DNA from: Globisporangium splendens
Taxonomy: Eukaryota; Oomycota; Peronosporomycetes; Pythiales; Pythiaceae
NCBI GenBank assembly: GCA_006386115.1
Contig: VFIW01000003.1
Coordinates: forward strand, 1 to 64,000
Length of the DNA: 64,000 bases
Direction: 5' to 3'
A model generated the notes under the pieces. The model did not search any database. It saw only the letters and a program-made list of their open reading frames with translations, and had not been told where the DNA came from. The first letter of the stretch is position 1. Each line of letters starts with the position of its first letter. The position numbers and the translations under genes were made by a program. Positions 41,114 to 52,900 of this stretch are shown one piece after another.

Positions 41114-41902
41114 GGGGCTATTGCAGTGCACTAGGTGATGTGAGTGATGGCTGGCAAATCGCGGAATGAGGTTCGTTCACTGGTTAAGGTCAGCGACGAG
41201 CCTCGTCCCGCAATTCGCTGAAAAAAGCACATGCCACACGTCACAGAGCCAGTCAGTGATTTGATGAGTGGACGAAGGTCATTTCCCGCTACCGCACACT
41301 TCGCAATGGGGTTTTGTTGAGTACTAGTTCCTGCAACACAAAACAGGGTCAGTACCGCCTTCTTGTTCGTTTGCATGCCACGAAATATCGAAAGGTATTC
41401 AGTCTGATGGTGTGCGACCACGTTGACTCTTGCCATTGAGCGCATCATCCGAGGTACTCAACCCGAAGCAGAGGGGGAATGGCGATTAAATGCTGATTGA
41501 GGTTTAGAGTGCTGCTGGCAGATTACTGGAGTCCACGGACCCTGCAGCAGATTCCATGCGCAGCACACATTGAAGCCTGACATGCCAGTGCGTTTTGCCG
41601 TCTGACGAAGCGCTTGCAGCACTCAAGTTTCGGTAGGCGCAAGAGAGATCAAGTTTTGGTAGATGCAAGAGAGAACAGCACTCACCGTCGCTCTTGGAAT
41701 GGTCAATTTGCAAGACATGGAAAGTCCACACAAGAAGGTGAGTCGTTATGCTGATTGAAAGTGTCGTGCGGCCATATCCATGGCGTGTTCAGAGAAGAAC
41801 GAGCAGAAGCGCAACCACTTCTGCAATGGAGCACCAACAAGCGAAAATGCAAGTGGATCGATTGGATGTATGACGGCGACTCTCCAACCTAAGTCCTAAG
41901 CT

Positions 41903-42209
41903 TCAATCGCTGGCTGTATTTGTTGCATCGATGCAGTACAGAAGGTTTCGTGCTTGTACTTCTCTATATGGCGTAGGACTGTTTCTGGGGTGGTAGTGGT
42001 GATATACAGAATGACCCTGCTCTTTCCTCGGAATCCTTGCGCTTGCAGACACGATCACCATTGGCGTGTGGATCGCTTGTGGCGGCATGAATGCGGAATT
42101 GTGGTGCAACTTGGCGCTGGTGAATGCGATTGCGCCGATGGTTATAGTCGTGGCTGCTCCTGGTTCCGGACTTCTTGTGTTCGTGCTACTTCCGCGTTTG
42201 TGCACCTCA
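41903..42209 (+). pseudogene. Membrane-protein relic (arm B)
   Basis: Counterpart of the relic in arm A. Here the hydrophobic stretch reads through TGG where arm A has TGA, so the two hydrophobic helices are in one frame. The frame is broken upstream. Family not recognised. Confidence 0.25.
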
Positions 42210-42699
42210 GCTACTGATTGATAAGGCTTATATGCGCTGCGAATCTTCATTTGTGAAGTCAATGCGATTTGATTTGAAGCCTTCGATTGCCAGTCGTGTG
42301 TCAACGCAAGTTGTCTGATCGACAAACATTGGATCATCACTCACGTCCGCATGCAACATTCGCACGAATACATAACACAATTCAGTACATGACATTTTCC
42401 TGGTGCGATATGCTTTTGGATATCGTCTCTCCAAAGCCAGCCGCAATGGATTTGGAGCGAGCAATAAGGATGTGCGCACTACGTTTCAGCCCATACTCTT
42501 CAGTACCTGCATACCCCACATACAAGCAAGGCGTGAAGGTCTGAATTGATCAATGGCAAGTGGAATCACACTTGGCACAGAGACTTGAAGTACCATTGCT
42601 ATATTTGCGCTTTACGACAGCGTGCATCTTTTAACGAAACAGAATCAAACCAAACGCTATGCAATACGCATGTTGATTCATTTGGCGTGGTTACACTAC
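42210..42699. other. Intergenic, nothing recognised
   Basis: Short ORFs only; none with family motifs. Confidence 0.4.
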
Positions 42700-43246
42700 C
42701 TAAGCACAAATCATAGCTGTAATCGACAATATCGCAAAGGCTACTGCCGACGCCCCTACCATCGAGTTCGCGCCAGAGGTTGCAGCTGGTGCAAGTGTGA
42801 TCGACGCCGCATTCGGCGACGGAGAAGCCTCTACTGTCTCGCTCCATGAGGAACTCGTTGCAGGCGTTGGGCTCGTCGTAGTGGTACTGCCACTGTGACT
42901 GTTCGCAGCACTTGGAGTCAACGTGAAGTCAAGTTTTGACATCTGGATTCTCGCACACATTGATGCCAAATTGAAGCACAACCTTGGTGTTGATTTCCTG
43001 AAAAGTGCAATTTGGGTATTGGGGATTCGCGTCCTTGATCGCTGTCAAGCACTTGGCGCCACTGCAAAGGGCTTTGTCGAAAGCGTTCACAGGGTTCGCG
43101 GCTCCGCGAAACGCGTTGCGCACGGTGCTTCCCGAAAGTTGCTTATTGGCCATTTGGACTTGTGCCTGCTCTTTCGGCACCAAACCGGAATCCAGCGAAG
43201 AGCTGAGCCCAATGGCCAGGAACGTTGCAATGTGACTGAGCTCCAT
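42700..43246 (-). pseudogene. Elicitin-like gene with lost cysteines and a frameshift before the GPI tail
   Basis: ATG 43246 starts a signal peptide (MELSHIATFLAIGLSSSL). The domain keeps the later elicitin cysteines (KALC, GAKC, YPNC, INVC) with C-x4-C and normal spacing, but the first two cysteine positions are not Cys. The frame stops at 42929-42931 just after the last cysteine. The Ser/Thr/Pro-rich stalk and hydrophobic GPI tail (ending FAILSITAMICA) continue in another frame from a run of four A, where one base fewer would keep the frame. Probably a recently broken ELL gene; an assembly error at the A run is possible. Confidence 0.65.
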
Positions 43247-43305
43247 AGCCAGTTTGGACTTGAACACACAATGCAGTGTGGCAGAAGATGTGGTGAGATC
43301 TGGGT

Positions 43306-43321
43306 AAACCGAACAATGAGC
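43306..43321 (-). promoter_or_regulatory. Oomycete initiator-type promoter before the broken ELL gene
   Basis: On the - strand, GCTCATTGTTCGGTTT matches the consensus at about 13 of 16 positions, including a perfect GCTCATT, 60-75 bp before ATG 43246. Confidence 0.4.
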
Positions 43322-43739
43322 AAGCACTATAAGGACTGTTTAGTGGCAACTGGTTCGCATCCTCGAGAAACTTGAAGCAACTGCTGCACAGCGACCATAA
43401 GGCAGTCTTAGCTACGACTTTCAGACTGAAATATACTCCGACAATGACAGAAGACGAGGCGAGTGGCGCAAACTCTGTATGGCATTACAGTTATACCATG
43501 TGAATTTGGACGTTGGTCAAAGGCGGAGACTATAGGTTGATGATGGCTGAGACGAGCGAGGAGCCTCTAGGTGACTGTGTTGAGCACGCGTTGCATTATT
43601 GTTTGTCAAAACAGAAAACATATACTAGCGAGTAAAATACTACGTTTGGGCATTACGGCCACTGACCAGGACGGAGGAGGGTGGCGATGGTGTAGCGAAA
43701 AGAAAACTCAGCAAGTGATGATCTGCTTGCCAAGGTTCC
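43322..43739. other. Intergenic between two elicitin-like genes
   Basis: No gene recognised. Confidence 0.4.
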
Positions 43740-44177
43740 TTACACTAACAATGCCCAGCTCGTGGCCAACAGCCATGATACTGCAAGGACTGGTATCGAT
43801 GCGCTCGTCACTGAAAACACGCCAGAGGTTGGAGCTGGTGCAGTAGTGACGACTTTCGGCGATGAACTTGAATCGCACACGGCAAGACCAAGCTGGAGCA
43901 TATCCTTCATGTTAACTCCCTGAAGAGTGCAGTCAGGGTACTTGGAGACTACTTCCTTGACCAGTGACAGACACGTGTTGTCCTTGCAAAGTTCGTCGGT
44001 CGCAGTGTTGGCAGAATTCATGCTGCTGTAGGCGCTGCATTTGGGGTTTCCTGCCATTTGCTGTGTGATCGTTTCGATTTCCGTAATCTCCTTGGTGGTG
44101 CATTCTGCACCGAAGCTGGCTTCCAACGAAGAAGTCAACCCAATCACGACCAAAGCAGCAAGGCGGGTGGACTTCAT
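43740..44177 (-). CDS. Elicitin-like protein, GPI-anchored (intact)
   Basis: 145 residues. Signal peptide ends near EASFGAEC. All six cysteines are present in elicitin order: GAEC, NPKC, DELC, DNTC, YPDC, LAVC, with C-x4-C in the middle. A Ser/Pro/Ala-rich link (SSSSPKVV) precedes a hydrophobic C-terminus (IPVLAVSWLLATSWALLV), indicating a GPI-anchored surface form. Elicitins bind sterols and lipids, are secreted by sterol-auxotrophic oomycetes, and are recognised by plants. Next to another ELL gene in the same orientation, with its own promoter. Confidence 0.88.
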   Translation of the reverse strand: MKSTRLAALVVIGLTSSLEASFGAECTTKEITEIETITQQMAGNPKCSAYSSMNSANTATDELCKDNTCLSLVKEVVSKYPDCTLQGVNMKDMLQLGLAVCDSSSSPKVVTTAPAPTSGVFSVTSASIPVLAVSWLLATSWALLV

Positions 44178-44236
44178 GGCGTGCGACTTGGGACTTGGAC
44201 GCTAAAGAGTGGTGGCTGACGTGCTTGGTAAGGTGC

Positions 44237-44252
44237 CAATTGAAGAATGAAC
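44237..44252 (-). promoter_or_regulatory. Oomycete core promoter of the elicitin-like gene
   Basis: On the - strand, GTTCATTCTTCAATTG matches GCTCATTYYNCAWTTT at 14 of 16 positions, 60-75 bp before ATG 44177. Confidence 0.55.
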
Positions 44253-45110
44253 CGAGACAAGGAACGCTGGTCGAAAGAAAGCAGACTCGCGTCAAGGTCT
44301 TCCAGAATCTAGCCAGTTCAAGGTGCCTTGAATAGTTTAGCTATTGACCACCAGGGCTAGCCAGTGGGTGCGATGGGCACCGAATGACGAAAGCTGTTCT
44401 GCACGAGGGTTTGTGGCTTGTGCTACATGAATCCAATTCAGGCGCGAAATCGACGAAGTGGGTATATTTGAAATAGTACACGAGTTCAGTGCACCATTCT
44501 TTGAAAATGCATTGCTGCTAAAACTACCACTTTTTTATCACAGTACAAGAATTTCCACCTGTTCGACCACAATACGATGCTAGAAAAAAAGGAGTCGTTC
44601 TTGTGCACTGGGTGCTGTAGCCATTGGGCAACTCTATTGTGATGAGGCTACAAGCATTGGCTGCACATGTGTACGGAGGTGGGTGTTGCCGCGACAGCAG
44701 CTAGTCGCTCCATGTGGACGTGTCCAAACGTCTACATGAAAGCAGCTGCGTTATGTGTAATGACTCACTGAGACCACGCACGTCAGGTGGCAATGAGTCA
44801 TCGCACCCGAGTGCGCAAGCGGCGAATTGGTCATGGAGCCCAAGGGTTCAAGAAGGCAATTAGACATCGACAAATGGGTTGAATGTGCACATGAAAGAAA
44901 GTAGACTGCTGCCGTTGAGGCTAGCAAGAAGAAGAACAGCGGCAAGTAGGAAGGTAGACAAAATAAAAGCAAAACAAGATAAACAAACAATGTCACTGTT
45001 GGTTTTGCTCTCCAACCAAGAGTCAACAAGCGCGAAGAAGGCAACATTGGGTTTCAGATCGCATGAAAGCAGTAGATTGAGGTTCGTTTCCCCTTGGTGT
45101 GCATATGACT
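44253..45110. other. Intergenic, nothing recognised
   Basis: No conserved ORF. The ADH fragment next to it ends abruptly at about 45111. Confidence 0.4.
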
Positions 45111-45413
45111 GGCCCACGCTTGGCCACCGACGCCAACGCGGTCACCTACCACGAGGTGCTTGACTTCGGAGCCGACGACAGTCACTTCACCGATGATTTC
45201 GTGACCGGCAACGCAAGGGAACGGAGCTGGACCCCAGCCACCGTCCAGCATGTGCAGGTCGGAAGAGCAGATGCCGCAGTGGGAGATCTTGATTTCGACA
45301 TCTCCGGCTCCAAGCGGACGCGACTGGTACTGCCAAGGCTGGAGCCCTTGGTCTTTTTCTAAACCCGCGTAGGCGTTGATGGTTCGTGGCGCAGTAGGAT
45401 CAGCGGACAACAT
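45111..45413 (-). pseudogene. Alcohol dehydrogenase fragment, 5' end only
   Basis: From ATG 45413 the first ~101 codons are nearly identical to the two full ADH genes at 55684-56757 and 57534-58607, including HCGICSSDLH and GHEIIGE. Homology stops at GGQAWA and the frame then runs through unrelated sequence. The cofactor fold and structural zinc lobe are missing, so it cannot be an enzyme. It keeps its own core promoter. Confidence 0.85.
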
Positions 45414-45468
45414 GGTTGCTATAGTTGAGTTCTTGAGTGGGTGGTGGTGTTGGCTTGAGGGAGGAAGC

Positions 45469-45484
45469 AAATTGCAGAATGATA
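45469..45484 (-). promoter_or_regulatory. Oomycete core promoter of the ADH fragment
   Basis: On the - strand, TATCATTCTGCAATTT matches the initiator+FPR consensus at 14 of 16 positions, 56-71 bp before ATG 45413. Confidence 0.5.
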
Positions 45485-45681
45485 CCGAAAAGATGAATCG
45501 TTGCCAGAACGACCGAGTACGAGGAAGTACGTCAGGCTGTCGCATTCTGAGACCAAGAGGTGTTGCGATTACTATAGGCGAGAAATTACGCTATACAATC
45601 GGTCGTCATTCCCTATCTAGACACAAAATGATCACTTTCGATCTAGCCTTATAAAGGACAGACAGCCTTGGCACCAGCTGT

Positions 45682-48600
45682 TTGTATTGGGAGTACAAGT
45701 ACCACGACGACAATCGACAGGCCACTGCAAAGATCATCGGAAAGGGTGAGTATACTGAACTGCGTATACAAGCCTCTATAAAGAGCGATAAGCGAGAGCT
45801 TTCTCCTGAGGTCTCCATGACGAACATGGGGCAACCAAAGGAGGGGGCCGCGCGGAATGAAGCTCCGGAAGGAGTTTCCACGAAGACCGCCATCACGCTG
45901 CGGAGTGGGCAGGCGCAAGGCGACGCAGAGATGGCAGTACGAGCGTCGCACCACGGGAAAGGGAGAGCCCCAGATCCTGTGCGCACGAATGAAACGGTCC
46001 AACAAGAAGCAGGAGGACAAGACAAGTCTGGGACCACTGAGGAGGGCACGACACCAACGCGTGCAGAAGGCTCTTGAAAAGTAGCGCCGACAGAGACGGC
46101 ACCATTGGAGAGATACGAAGCCCTCGCCGCGAAGTTGCGTTTGTCACCAAACGCGGTCAACAGAGTGGAGATTGAATACGAAGTGCGGTTAATGTTCACA
46201 GCTCTTTACAACGGGATGCGGATTCTGGAGAAACCAAAAAAGGCGAACGACAATTACCCAACACTAAACGGAGAAGAAGCGGACGCGCTGGTGGACCTAT
46301 TCCGTCTACTGGCAATTGAAAAGGGAAAATCCTTTCCTGAGTGGAAGCGGATGATCCAAGATTTATGCAAGGATATGCACCGGTCATCGTGGACAGTGGT
46401 AGCGCTTATCCAAAAGAGAATTGACCAGAACAGGCTTCCAGATGAAACCAAGGCTTCGCCATGGGGTTCGCAAACGAGCACCAACAATCAAACAAAAGTC
46501 AAAGAGCAAGGCATTCAACCCTTCATCTTCAAATCGGACAAATACTCGGAGGAGGAACAACGCAACACGATCCGACACTGCAAGCAAAAGTTCGAGTACT
46601 CAGTGACCCTGCGCCAGACGACAACGATGGAATGGGATGTCATGCTAGCGATCGTGGAAGGCGAATTCCTGATTCGACACTTGCCTCAATTCCTTCGACG
46701 AGTATGTGATGGGGACACCCTCTTCCGTTTCCAGAACACCATCGCAGCTCAGGTGGAAGGAGAGCTGGTCGGCAAATTATCGGATGCGACGCAAGTCTAC
46801 AAAGATCATCAGTCGACCGGATGAATCGTGGAAGCCATCTTGCAAGCAGCGAGATTCCGCAATGACGGCAAAATGGAAGAGACAATGGCGATGCTGAGAG
46901 ACCTCAAAGCTGCGGAATATAATGACAGCACTCACTCACTCCACTTCTATTTCTTTGACAGGAGCACAGCTGCGAAATGGGACAGAATGACGATCCCCTT
47001 CCGACGCCAATTGGTGCATCTCATATCCGCGCATCCGACGGAGACAACCGGAGAACGAACGGAGGCAGACAGCGTGTGGAACAGGCAATTGGGAGCTGAC
47101 GGGCTACAGAATGCAGAATCGAGATCCAGGTACAAAATTCAGCTTTTGAACACTGCTCGCTCGATAAATATGTCCTTGTTTTTAGAATACTTGAAGCAAA
47201 CGACAGGCAAGCGATTCTACGCCTACCCACTCGATGAATACGGTCCAATATCCAACCAATCGCAGTGGTGGGAGGTGCTCTTTGAAGAGGAATCATGTCC
47301 AAAAGCGCTTATCGAAGTCAGACGAATTATTTGGCGAGGGCGAACGATCATCCTTCACCACGCATCCAAGTGCCGAATGGCTCCTTGTTTAATCTGCGGG
47401 GCAGCGGGACATTTCGCGCGAACGTGTAAGGCAACGGAACAGGAACTAACAACTAACAGCTGTATTCACGCAGACGATGAGATCGTGAGTAAACTCCCGA
47501 GAAAGCCAGCCACTTTCACCAGTGCAACGGAAATGAAAGAGTCGGTCTCAGACGGCATTGACAAACAGAGACAGCCGCTTCAACCCGCAGCAGAGAATCC
47601 TCAGACCAGTGGGGAAAACGAGCCGAGCGAGAACACGAATCCCGTGACGCCTGATGAGACAAACACGTCCAGCCCACAACCGAACTCCAACCCAAATGAT
47701 CTAACAAAAAATGTGTCGTTTACAGTGAAAACAGGAATTTCAGGACAACAAACCGGCAATCTCAAAGAACAGGCGAAGGCGAAACCAAACGATGGAGCAG
47801 CGAACGCAAAAAGACCTGCGTCAAAGGCAAGCCAGAAAAATGGACCAAGACAAATTTCCAAGGATGACATCCGGTGGGCAAAAGAGCTGATGCGCTTCCG
47901 ACGAGATATGGACGAGTTAATGAAGGTGCACGTGGAAAGACAAACCGAGGTCAACCCGAATCGTAACGACATCATGGACTGGGATGGGGAGTACACGATT
48001 CAAGACGTGATGGACGCCAACAGCCTTGCAGAAGCAACCACACCACCTACCGGAAATTGCCAATTTTATGCAGTGGCAGAAGCGATGCTCCAAATCACGC
48101 ATGACAACATGGCCAATGAGAAGCTGATCGAGGCAATGGCGAGCAGAATCAAGCAAAGCATGAACGCGGCCGCACGTCTCAACTTCGATCTCGAATTCCC
48201 TGAAGGAACGCATTTGGGAATACTCGAAGCACTGGGGAGAGGGGATCAAAAAATGGGCCCAAAAGAAAGGAGAGCAGATGTTCTCGACTATTTCAGCGAT
48301 ATCGCAAGCAGCTCCTCCAGCCGATCTTCCACGTTACCAGGGTCCCTGTGGGGTGGCCCGGAGTCATTGCAGATGGCTGCCAAGGCTTTGCAGAGAAAAA
48401 TCTTCGTGCTGATCGAGACAACGCACGGAGACCGTAAGGGCTTTGCAATTTACAAGCCACAATCCAGAGTCCATGGAGGCGGCCAGTTTTTGTCAGCCAA
48501 AGAATATGCGTGCACAGGGAAGCAATGGGAAGACGAGCTCCGTCAAGACAGAAACGAAGCAGAGGCCACGAGCAGTCCGCTACCAATTGTAATGAAATTC

Positions 48601-49794
48601 GCAAACGAACACTACAACAGTCTGCATTTCAGAACCCTGAACGACCCAACGCCGCTGGCGAATATGACGAGCTCATCATTAGCGAAGCATCTCCAAGGAT
48701 CTGAGAGGAGCAAGTCGGAGTTCAAGACGGACCGATCTGGTCAATTCGAATCCGAACGAGAAACAGACGATTCGATGGAGGACAGCGACAATTCCAGTTT
48801 GGGAGAGTCAGTGTGGACTCCATCGCTGGACGAGCGAGAAAAGTTCGAGCCAAGCCAGCTCAGCGGACAACACGGCTGGTCGTTCGCATCGCAGGAGAAT
48901 CAGCTTGTGGAATATCACTCGCCCACAATCGAGTTACCTCAACAACCCAGCAAGCGAGATAGAGACGAAACCCTGATGCTCACAGCAATAGACGGTGACG
49001 TCGCGATAAACCTGAACAGCCCCAATGTCCCCTTCAAGAAAACCAAAACGCTGTCGAGACGATTGGCGACCGAAGGAGACTCCATGTAGAAACGCAGAGA
49101 CCTTGAGCGCACGCTGCAGGAGCATTGGGAAGGGTTCCAGGAGCAATGGAAGCAAGAATCCAAGTGCCCCTTTCCTCTACTCTCGTCCAATCGTGATGTA
49201 TGGACGCAGGCAGCACTCAATGAGTGGGAGCGAATTCTAGCGATGTTGAAGACGTCGCCAGGGCTGCACCACGTACTGAACCATCTCAGCGGGCCAACGC
49301 TAGTGGACTTGACGCAAGTTCTGCGCGAACAGGTGATTGAGGAAGGGCTCAAACGTCTTGTACACCGCACCGATCAGGCAAAAACCAGGGTATGGATCAC
49401 AGGTTGGTTTGACAGGATTGCAACGGCAACCACGAAGCAACAACGGGCCGTACTACTCAACTCCAAGGAAGACTGGTTGACGCTTGGAAAAATGAAGTAC
49501 GGTGGGCTCGAAGTTCTGCGACTTTGTCACCCGACCCAGCTAGAGAAGCTCAGCCGCTACATCATCTGCACAGTGGTGTATGAGGAGGAGCTGCAGACGT
49601 TCAGGTCCATTGACGCCGAAGACCCACACAACCTGTACGAGGCGATTGAAGACTTCTGTGCGATGTTGAAGCAAACCAGAGAACTCAAAGCAGCCTTCAA
49701 GAGTGGAGAGGAGCTCAGCGAATGGTCAGCTCTATCGGTGATCATAGCTCAAGTCACCATGGAAGTGGACTCGGTCGAGCCCTCAAGGTACTAA
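45682..49794 (+). pseudogene. LINE ORF1: CCHC knuckle plus OTU-like protease
   Basis: One reading frame interrupted by TGA 46075, TGA 46822 and TAG 49087, ending at TAA 49792. After a hydrophilic N-terminus, the middle part has no recognised domain. A zinc knuckle CLICGAAGHFARTC lies at about 47385-47428. The segment 48030-48640 resembles an OTU cysteine protease: the nucleophile Cys in PPTGNCQFYAVAEAM (Cys codon 48058), the WGGPESLQMAAKALQRKI element, and the active His in EHYNSLHF (His codon 48610). The Asp usual before GNC (DGNC) is Thr here. OTU enzymes cleave ubiquitin-type linkages or act as viral/element proteases; activity here is unproven. The C-terminal part (49090-49794) is helical. 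Confidence 0.75.
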
Positions 49795-49905
49795 AGGCGC
49801 GACACCAACAGGTAACCAAGGTGGCAGTAGCCCAGGCACAGAAATGTACGCCGCACTACATGCCCTCAAGAATGCATTTTACAAAACCAAAAAAAGGAAA
49901 AATGA

Positions 49906-52900
49906 CCATGTCCTAACACGCTACGGGTATTAACTCAGAACGTGTGCGGATTCAAAAAGAAAGAACGAACAAAATGGTTAGAGGATCTCAAGGGGGCACT
50001 AACCGCAGAAAAGCATGATATCATTTATTTACAGGAGACGAGAATCACTACAGCCAAAGAAGAAAGCAGACTCCGACATTACTGGAACCGAATATGGGGG
50101 GTTGCAAACCTGGACGAACCAACGTCCTTTTGGTCCATCCATCCAGACGCGACCGGCGGAGTGGCAATACTCACAAATCCGAAGACGATTAGCGAAACAC
50201 AACTGATCGAGGAATCCAAGTGGACGAATCGCACAGTCGCTATCAAGTCCAAGGGAGTGGTGTGGATTAATGTGTACGCACCCAACAAGAAATCAGAGCG
50301 AGAACACTTCTTCCGACGCCTAAACGAGGAGTTCGGGACTCATCGTGGAGCAGCAGTGCTCGGAGGAGACTTCAATTGTGTGCTCGACAAGCAACGGGAC
50401 CGGTACCAAAGAGGAGTTCGGCTACCTGTGCAGTGCGAAAGTGCAGAACTGAGACGATTAGTGACGGAGTGGAACATTTACGACGCACGGGAGCTAGTGG
50501 AGGATCCGGAATGGCCAGTGCAGAGGGAACCGACGGAGCATTTCACATTCTGGAGAAAAAACTCAGCCAGTCGACTCGACCGATTCTATATCGCAGGAAA
50601 CCTGGGCAGCGCCGTGCAATGGGAGGCTATAGAGCTACCCAAGCGCTACTCGGATCACCAAGCAGCGGTGCTGCATATGAAGTGGACGAGTCAACCGCAG
50701 AGACCAAAGAGAGTGAACAAGTGCAGGTACCCGATGCGAACCTCGCGTCCTGACTTGGTGCGGACTGGGGTGCAAAAGGCGATCGCTCACGATCTGGAGC
50801 TGATGCAGAGTGAAGGGTCAATCGTATGGAGCCACCTGGAGCAGCGTCTCATCAAAGCAATACTGAGAGTAAGTCGAGCAGAGAAGCGGCAAGTACGAAG
50901 ATATCGGCAAAAGTTGGAGGATCAGCAGCACCGGCCGGCAAACCGCACAAGGCGTCAGCTGATCGAAGAACAAGCAAACGCGGCAAGGGAGGCAGCAGAG
51001 TTCAAATTCGGTAAGTATATGCAAGCAATGCAGGGGGATATTCGTCACTTCTTTCGAGGATCGCCAACTGGCAGCGGGATCAAACAATTTCGCGATTGGA
51101 ACCGACTCCCGGAAGGTACCACTCACCAAACGCGAGTCTAGCGGACATCATGGGGGCAGAATGGCACCAAATCACCGACCAGAGCCATGCTGCGGTCCCT
51201 CCGCAGAAGGCTGAACAGCGATTTGATGCACTGGTGTACATTCCGGAAACTCGAAAAGTCACGGAAGAGCAAAACCAAGACTTGATGGTACCCATCACTG
51301 AAAAGGAAGTACGAGAGGCGATCGCGGCTTTACATCGGCATAAGGCAGGTGGCGTGGACAGTCTGAACAATGACTTCTACAAGGATTGCGAGGACGTGAT
51401 GGTTGAAGTTTTGGTGCGCGAATTCAACAACATCCAACGCGGGGCACCCATGCCACGATCATTCGGTCAAGGAATCGTGATACCGTTGCGCAAGAAAGGA
51501 GATTCGCCAAACCCCCTCGACTACAGACCAATCACTCTGCTTACGACCACTTACAAGTTGTTTGCAAAAGTCTTGGCAACAAGGCTGCAAGACATCCTTC
51601 TGTGGATCATCGGGGAAGCACAACAAGGCTTCGTACGCGACCGACTGATGGAGAACGCGATCCTCATCATGCAAGCTGCATAGGACAAAGCGTACCACAA
51701 CAACGGTGAAGGGTTGGATGACGCTCCGGGAATTGCGATGCTTGACTTCATGAAGGCTTACGACACGTTGGACAGAGATTTTCTGTATCTTGTGCTGAGC
51801 AAGTTCGGCTTTGGGCGACAATTTGTGGATTTAGTACGTCGAATGCACTCGGACACTACAGCGCAGTACCTGGTGAACGGTGAAGTGTCTAGAGAATGGG
51901 AGGTCAAGTCGGGAATTCGTCAAGGTTGCCCCCTGGCCCCTCTGCTGTTTATCGTCGCCGCGGAGATTCTCGCACTGGCAGTTCAGCAAGACCCCCATCT
52001 GGATGGAATTCGTACGACCAGATCCGGAGCAGAACCCCATCTTATTTCAACCTTCGTCGACGACTCCGCCGTCTTTTTGAAACAAGGGAAACAGCTGCCT
52101 CGACTGATGCATCTGCTGTCCGGGTTCGGCCAGCAATCAGGTCTGCACGTGCAACCAACGAAAAGCAGCTACATCTGTCTCAACACAGCAGTAGTCCAGG
52201 AACAAAGATGCGGCATTCCAATTCTGAAGCATGGAGAGACGGTGAGGTACCTTGGCATCCAAATAGGAACCGGGAACATCACGCAAGCTAATTGAGAGGA
52301 CCGCCTGCAAAAGCTCCGAACCAAATTGATCATCGCGGCCAAAGTCTCCAACAGTGTGGTGGGGAGAGTGCTTCTACTGAATTCGGTCTTACTGCCGTCG
52401 ATTCTGTTCACTGCCGGCTACATCAAGCCCCCAGCGAAGGTCGTGGACCAGCTAGTGAATCTACAAAAGCAATTTTTGTGGAAATCGACACTTGGCACAG
52501 ACGGCACGAGGCACAAGGTGAGTCCTTCCCTGCTCTACTTGCCAGTCAAGGAAGGAGGCATAGGTCTCTATTCAATACCTCTTGCAATAAAGCGACAAGC
52601 GATGCGGCGGACAACTCGGTGGCTACAGCGAGCGCGAGACAAGTATACAGAAGCTTGGCATGAACAGGTGCATCGGGACAAAAGTCAAAACCGGGGATGT
52701 TGCGTGATTTCACCCAAGGAGCGAAGCCGACACGCACAGACAAGGCTGTACCAGAAGGACAATATTCACAGACTCGGGTGGGAGTATCTCTGTGAAGACC
52801 TGGTGGCTGCAGAGAGACGCAATCCCGCGTGGAAAGACGATCTGAAGCAGCAAATGGAATCCTTACTACCGACCCTGGACCTTGAGTGGAGATCAGACGG

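Larger units (their letters stand above)
40076..42209 (-). repeat. Inverted duplication, arm B
   Basis: Reverse copy of 17011-19146, nearly identical. The arms are about 21 kb apart and in opposite orientation. The BAHD genes beside each arm are also copied in opposite orientation. Their order relative to the arms differs, so at least two events or a rearrangement are needed. Confidence 0.9.
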
